From: Punica granatum
Taxonomy: Eukaryota > Streptophyta > Magnoliopsida > Myrtales > Lythraceae
Assembly: GCF_007655135.1 (NCBI RefSeq)
Contig: NC_045132.1
Coordinates: forward strand, 10,044,001-10,108,000
DNA length: 64,000 nt
Direction: 5' to 3'
Part shown: positions 58,914 through 64,000 of the stretch, piece after piece
Layout of the letters: every line of letters starts with the position of its first letter
How positions within the stretch are numbered: the stretch's first letter is position 1
Program-made: the position numbers and the translations under genes
Notes under the pieces: model-generated
Databases searched by the model: none
What the model was told of the DNA's origin: nothing
What the model saw: the letters and a program-made list of their open reading frames with translations, nothing else

Positions 58914-61554
58914 GGCCCAAAAGTGATTAAGATAATGACTTCTCCTCTCACACACTCTCTCCAACCTTTCTCCAAGAAATCCTCTCAAACTCCATAGCCA
59001 AGAACACTCAAGAACCAGCAAGCTTCAACACTTCAAAACCAAGAGAGAAAAACCGAAGCAAACCAGAAGAAAGCTTTGAGTTTCTTAAGTCGGAAGCCGA
59101 TGTTCATCATCCCGACTTAAGTTCAAAACTTCTCAAACTCCATGGACCACATGTTTTGGACCCAAGGAGTTCATTCATGAACTTAGATTTTTGGTTTGAA
59201 GTCATTTGCTCATCATTTCAAGTTGATTTCCTCATTTCGGGCGAAGATCGTGCTCTTGGGTGAACAGTGCACCCGTAGCCTCACGCTCGCGCGTCCAGCC
59301 GCGCGCCCGCGAGCCTCCCGTGCTCTCCAGCCGCACGGCCCGTGCACCTAGCTCCCCGAACGTGCATGCCCTTGCACCCGAGCACTCTTCCAAGCGTTCA
59401 ACCGAGTCACCCGACTCTCGAACACTTCCCCGACTCTTTCCTCGTATCCCGAGGCTAGGTAAATCACTCTTGACTTAGAGGAGTTAGGGCTCTTTACATT
59501 ATTTGCATGGCTAATAGAGTAATATGGCGTTTTATGCATGTTTAACTTGCAAGACTTAATTTTTATACACTTTCTTGTTATATTATGCATGTTCATCATC
59601 ATATAACATGTTAGCATGTCGGGAAACATTTGGATCGACCCTCGGAAGACCTTCCCGACCCGAAATAAGCAAAAGAGCTCTCGGGTTTGCCTCAAGAAGA
59701 GGTGACTGAGGCTTGGCTTGCTTTTCTCGGGTTAAGATCGGCCTTCTTAGCCCGATCCAAGCTTGATTCCCGAGTTTTCTCGTGTTTTCTTACGTGCATG
59801 AAGTCGGTATTGTTTTATCGATTCCTTAAATAACTTGTTTGTGCATGTTTGCATGTTCGAATGCGTTAGTCAAGTCATGGCAATACCGACTTTCGTTTAA
59901 TCATGTCATTTATCATGTTTGTCGTTTAAGCATGCGAGAAATGATTCGAAACGAGATGGGGAAACCTCGTGGAATCCCATTCGGGCCATGTGACCTCTCG
60001 GCTATCTCCAAAGAGAAGTAACCGAGAGCCTCTTAGACTCGTACGGGTGGCATGAGGATTCCTCTTCCCGTTTTGAGTCCGTTATCGGCTTTCGTGTAAT
60101 TTGCAATTTACATTATTGTCGCAATATCGCATGAAAATGTCTTTTCAAAACAAAGCATGCATGGATTCGGGTATCAATGACTCATTCGGGTCCATTCGGT
60201 TACGAGGGTAGTTTCGGTCATTGGACCAAATATCCTCGATCCTTACGGAACCGTCTTGGTTATCGAATCACGAATCGTTTTCACAATTAATGCATTCCGC
60301 GATAACCTTAAGCATTAATTCCACGAACGGGTTAATCGGGACGTTCACACGGTTAATTCATTCAATTTAAACAACTTTGCATGAATTGGACATTAATCTG
60401 TAACTCGCGTCGACGAATTACAAAACGGTGTTAATGCCATTTTCAAAACCCTCATACTTTCAAATCCGTATTGTGTTGTTCTCCTTTTCTGGAAACAAAT
60501 TTTCAACTCAAGGGCAAGAACATCATTTTGTGATGTGCCGACATCCTAGCTCAGTTTTAGGTGTCAGTTGGGTACTCTGTATCAAAATCACAATTAACTG
60601 ACTAATCATTTCACTTGACTTAACCAAATGCTAGAAAATGGTTAGGTGGAACTCTAGGTTCCAAATCTAGAGTCAAAACACGAGTTGGGCTAATTTAGTG
60701 GTAATTCAGTGTCACAACACCGAATCACTGTAAAAACAATCCACACACTCGAAACTTGACTACGGACACCCGACATGTCAGGTTCTCAAACCAAAGTCGA
60801 ATGCTAAAACATTGGCACGTGCTTGTTTGTCTAGGGTAGGATTTGCATGCCAAAATACCCCGGATCAATAAACTTGTTAAAACTCGCACACTCGACAATA
60901 ACAAACACCTTGTCTGTTATTAACATGTTGCGTGTTATCTTTCCGTATCTGTTTGCCATGCGGGTCGAGCCTGATCCCTAGGCCGAATAACATTAGGGTT
61001 CAACACCCTGATCATCGATCACAGGGTCCAACGCCCTAATCAACACTCACAGGGTCCAACGCCCTATTCAATGAGAGCGTCCATTGAATTTCAGTTCTTC
61101 GGTCTTTTCCCTAAACTCACGGTGAGTTAGAGTGGAATAATAACCGAACGCGAGTCGACTGGAATTCGGCCATTTGTAATTTGTATTTATTATTTTCGAG
61201 AGCATTGTAAGGATTTTTATTTTGTACATTCATTCTGTAAGAATTTCAGTCGGTGAGCGAACGGTCCGAGAGTCGAATTAATCGAATCGGTCTAATGCTT
61301 GCCTAGATACAAGTAAATCCAAGAACTCGCGGTTCTGGTTCACGCAGGGATTCAACCTCCATGGTTCGATGATCTGTAACGCAAGATTGTGAACCTATTC
61401 CCCGACACACGGGTTTACTTCTCTCTCGGCTTCTCCACCGACATCGTTTAATTCATCGAAGTTACGGTGTCAAAACGTGTGAGTCGAGTGCACCCTAATT
61501 AATGCGGTAAATAAAACAAAAATGCAAGCCTAGCAAACCAGAGTACCGAAAGGG

Positions 61555-61577
61555 CGTGCGGGATATAGGCCCGCACG
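61555..61577 (+). promoter_or_regulatory. Conserved U5 hairpin 1, 3' LTR of E
   Basis: CGTGCGGG-ATATAGG-CCCGCACG, perfect 8-bp stem, same as B. Confidence 0.6.
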
Positions 61578-61832
61578 TAACGTGAACCCCCGAACACGGA
61601 CTTTCTGGTTCCGCACAGACCAATGCCTTAACAACAAACTAGGTGTTCCATACCCCTAGACCCCGGGTAACTTATCCGCCCTCGACCTTCGGGTCGTAAA
61701 ATGATAAGTGGCGACTCCTTCTCTCATGCGTGTCCGTCACGCGTCCCCACGGGAAGGTGGACACTCCCAAGCCGCGCGATCCAAAAGCGCGCAATGCGGG
61801 CCCTGACAAGAGTCCACATTCGGGTCCGTACA

Positions 61833-62661
61833 ACCTTCCAGTTCTATGATTGTCTAATGCCCTAAATTAATTATCCCTAATGTCTTAGCGAATAACTAAC
61901 TAGAAACATTGCATTAATCCCTGGATAATCTCTAATTAAACTAATTAACGCAGATTTCGCATTTAACTAATTAGTCTAATCTAGAATTTCTAACAAACAC
62001 TATATCAACTCCCGTATCAATAGTGTTTCTAACAATTATAACCAATTAAGAATTAAAATTGAAATTATAGGAATTGCAATCATGAATCATCAACACATCT
62101 ATTAATCCTATAACATGGCGACAATCATCATATTAGCTTCCTAGGGTTTCATCATATTCACACAACAAAAGCTTAGAACATCATGGAATTGAAAACACAA
62201 TTATAATTCCAAGGAGTTATTGCAATAGAATCCATATTCAGCAGTAAACTCAAGATATTGAATCCTAAAACAAAAACCCAACGATTCCTTTAAGGAATTG
62301 TCTCTTCCACAATTCTTCGCTTCAAATCAATTGATCCAAGTGACGGCTCCAGACAAGACTCTCTCCAAAAACTCTCTAGGTTAAAGAATGGTGAAAGATG
62401 GCTCCCCCCCCCCCCAGGGTTTCCTAATCTTGTTATGAGGAGTATTTATATCCAAAACAAATAAAAGATTTCCGAAAGATATAGGCTGGCTCCAAATTGC
62501 GCAAAACTCCTCAATATTGCTCGTAATTCCATCTAAGTCCTCAAAGACCTACAATATCAAATTACACATAATTAAGCACCGACTTCTTATAATTTCTATA
62601 AAATTAATAATAATTTAACATGAATTGCACAATAAAATAAGAGTATAATATGCCCTTATCA
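61833..62661 (-). mobile_element. Segment G: probable LTR fragment of an unrelated element inside F
   Basis: AT-rich and unlike any other part of the window. Read on the minus strand it starts TGATAAGGGCATATTATACT at 62661, right where F's reverse transcriptase reading frame is interrupted, so it looks like the start of an LTR inserted into F. E's LTR cuts its other end at 61833. I cannot name the family and see no primer site or coding sequence. It holds a run of 12 C (62404-62415) followed by 'agggtttcctaatc'. Confidence 0.45.
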
Positions 62662-63344
62662 CTCGGCCATCCGAATTTGGTTGTATCCAGAGAAGCCATC
62701 CATGAAAGAAAACTGGGTGTGACGCGCCGTGTTATCGACTAGCATGTCGATGTGGGGCAAGAAAATTGTCTTTGGGGCTAGCCTTATTGAGGTATCGGTA
62801 GTCGACGCAGACTCGAACCCTTCCATCTTTCTTTTCCACCGGCACAATGTTTGCCACCCATTCGGAATAGTTACAGACTTCGAGAAAGCCTGCGTTGATC
62901 TGCTTGACAACCTCCTCCTTGATGCGGAGAAGGAGGCTTGCCCGTTGCCGTCGCAATTGTTGCCGTTTGGGCGGGAACTTCTCAGTGTCTAGCGGGAGGA
63001 AGTGCTTTACTATTGACGGGTCTAGACCCGGCATGTCGGCATAGGACCAGGCGAAAACTTCTTGATACCTGGTCAGGAAATCGATCATTCGGGCCCGTTG
63101 CGTTGGGTCGAGGCTCGTGCCGATCTTTAGGATGCGAGGCCCGTCTTCAGTGCCCACGTTAATTTCTTCCGTCGGCTCGAGCGAGGTGAGCTGGCGATCC
63201 TCGAGGCGGCGCAAACTCTCTTCTATCTCGGGCACTAGACTGTCTTCGTCGAGCCCTTCCCCAAAGTATATGGGTTCTGGCTCTCCGAGACATTCTTCGG
63301 ATGGGTTCGAATCAACGTGTCGAAGATTTGGATTCGAGTGGACC
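62662..63344 (-). pseudogene. Reverse transcriptase N-terminal part of element F
   Basis: On the minus strand, from the acceptor at 63344, the frame encodes the same N-terminal region and first RT motifs as element A (EEINVGTED, FAWSYADMPGLDPSIVKH, NYSEWVANIVPVEKKDGRVR, VCVDYRYLNKASPKDNF). A frame change near 62760 follows. The next frame carries FSFMDGFSGYNQIRMAE and stops at 62662, where segment G begins. YVDD and everything downstream are missing. The protein sequence is close to A's, so F is another coding member of the same family. Confidence 0.85.
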
Positions 63345-63558
63345 CTGGAGAATTGAAAGAATCGTCTTAGAAAATTTAGAATGATGTGAACAAAAGAGTA
63401 GGGAAGAGAGAATGGAATAGACAAGGATTCAAGAAAATGCATATAGGGAATTCATTGATAGTGTGGATCGTGAAGCCATAACAGAGTTCCCTCTTCCGTC
63501 GTGTGGCCTACGGCTACGCCGACACGCGGGAAACATCTTGTACATAGATAAATCTTAC
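63345..63558 (-). other. Predicted 214-bp intron of element F
   Basis: Donor GATGT/GTAAG (G at 63558) and acceptor CTCCAG ending at 63345 on the minus strand, preceded by a T/C-rich stretch. Removal joins the protease-tail frame to the RT frame. Both sites match A's intron (5947-6142), although the intron bodies differ in sequence and length. Confidence 0.75.
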
Positions 63559-64000
63559 ACATCGGCGATCACATCCGAATAGCACAGGACTGAGGTCCAG
63601 TTGTTAAGCTCCTCGTTTTCCTACGCCGGGCGGATGTGAACCCCTGAAAGAATCTCCTCGGTGACGGCATACACGGTTGGCAAAGCGTCAGTCGTGTCAT
63701 CGAAGTCCGAGGAAGGGCCGTCAGAGGTGCTCCCGATGATGAGTGGAGGCCCGGGGAAGAAGTGGGATAGCGGGGGGACTGGAATGCCCCTGTTGAGCCT
63801 ACCATAGTGCGTAGCGAAGCGATGGAGATGGTTGCCCCGGCGGGCCTCAATAATTTCGTGGCAGGAGGGGCGAAAGCCGAGTCCCCTCCTATGCTTGTAC
63901 TTTTCAACTTCAATGGGGCGGCTGATTCCTTGCCTGCGCTCCCCAAGGCCGGTGCCGGGGATGTAATTGTGGCGCAAAAGGACCTTCCCTATCATGCGGT
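63559..64000 (-). pseudogene. Protease C-terminal / G-patch-like tail of element F
   Basis: Open on the minus strand from the window edge: a G-patch-like start (NYIPGTGLGERRQGI), then RRGLGFRPSCHEIIEARRG, then PPLSHFFPGPP, as in element A. TAG at 63621-63623 interrupts the frame, which then continues (ENEELNNWTSV) to the donor. In A the segment after its own TAA encodes the same protein, which supports both as real coding sequence. The catalytic aspartate would lie right of the window. Confidence 0.8.

Larger units (their letters stand above)
48346..61832 (+). mobile_element. Element E: young non-autonomous derivative, 5' LTR truncated
   Basis: 5' LTR fragment (48346-51332), primer site, leader, noncoding block, 1.5-kb array, polypurine tract and a complete 3' LTR (57298-61832). 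No gag or pol. The 2,987-bp 5' LTR fragment and the matching 2,993 bp of the 3' LTR look almost identical. The 6-bp difference is explained by three indels: 8 bp extra near 61303, 1 bp near 61575 in the 3' copy, and 3 bp extra near 48479 in the 5' copy. This suggests a recent insertion. The left about 1.5 kb of the 5' LTR is missing at the join with D. Confidence 0.85.
57298..61832 (+). repeat. 3' LTR of E (4,535 bp, complete)
   Basis: Starts TGTCAGCACC and ends GGTCCGTACA. The first about 1.5 kb resembles D's LTR (minus), and the rest equals E's 5' fragment. Contains TATA (58907-58913), CT-rich leader, donor-like AGGTAAAT (59459), compound hairpins and U5 hairpins. ACCTT follows the LTR end and would be the right target-site copy; the left one is lost, so it cannot be confirmed. 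Confidence 0.85.
62662..64000 (-). mobile_element. Element F: fragment of a coding Tat/Ogre element
   Basis: Minus-strand protease tail, intron and RT start, cut by G on the left and by the window edge on the right. It shows that at least two coding relatives are near the non-autonomous copies. The rest of gag-pro should continue to the right of the window. Confidence 0.8.

Noticed and set aside
61833..61837. ACCTT as a confirmed target-site duplication of element E
   Set aside because: The left end of E is lost at the D junction, so the partner copy cannot be seen.
1..64000. Telomeric or rDNA sequence, or host genes between elements
   Set aside because: I saw no runs of the plant telomere heptamer, no rRNA-like stretch and no non-transposon ORF with recognisable domains.

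Overview
This window looks like a block of transposon-packed plant heterochromatin. I found no host gene in it. Most of it is Ty3/gypsy LTR retrotransposon DNA of the Tat/Ogre type. The evidence is a DUF7745-like ORF ahead of gag, a YVDD reverse transcriptase, a second (archaeal-type) RNase H between the first RNase H and integrase, a splice-ready intron between protease and RT, 3-5 kb LTRs, and tandem repeats in the 3' untranslated region. This points to a flowering plant, probably a eudicot. Species cannot be fixed from sequence alone (a weak impression of the pomegranate order, Myrtales). One 100-N assembly gap lies at 23583-23682.

Layout, left to right. Element A (+, 1-14991): coding but decayed; its 5' LTR lies left of the window. 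It holds leader, ORF1, gag, protease, intron, RT, RNase H, aRNase H, integrase, 3' UTR with a 29/43-bp tandem array, polypurine tract and a 3.0-kb 3' LTR. Element B (+, 14992-23582): A sits inside its 5' LTR. B keeps LTRs, primer site, leader and a short repeat array, but no coding region. After the gap comes element C (-, 23683-40770): an 8-kb tandem array, a noncoding block, leader, primer site and a full 5.0-kb 5' LTR. C sits inside the 3' LTR of element D (-, 40771-48345), which has LTR start, polypurine tract, a 43-bp array, the same noncoding block and a second small array. D is joined through a 5-bp microhomology to element E (+, 48346-61832), which is again non-coding, with two nearly identical LTR copies (the left one truncated). 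An unclassified LTR-like segment G (61833-62661) separates E from element F (-, 62662-64000), a fragment of a second coding relative of A with the same intron.

How the parts relate. B, C, D and E keep only what a retrotransposon needs in cis (LTR promoter, primer site, leader, polypurine tract) and carry at most broken ends of ORF1. They are best read as non-autonomous derivatives mobilised by proteins from A/F-like relatives. The most unusual feature is shared by all of them. Their 3' UTR arrays have different repeat sequences but one design: short inverted-repeat 'words' whose stems change in a compensating way (GGAC/GTCC, GGGC/GCCC, GGGT/ACCC, CGGGT/ACCCG), in most arrays set between copies of a nearly invariant TTTACTGC spacer. 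Near the LTR 3' end two further hairpins are conserved, one with paired compensatory changes and one with a UNCG-type loop.
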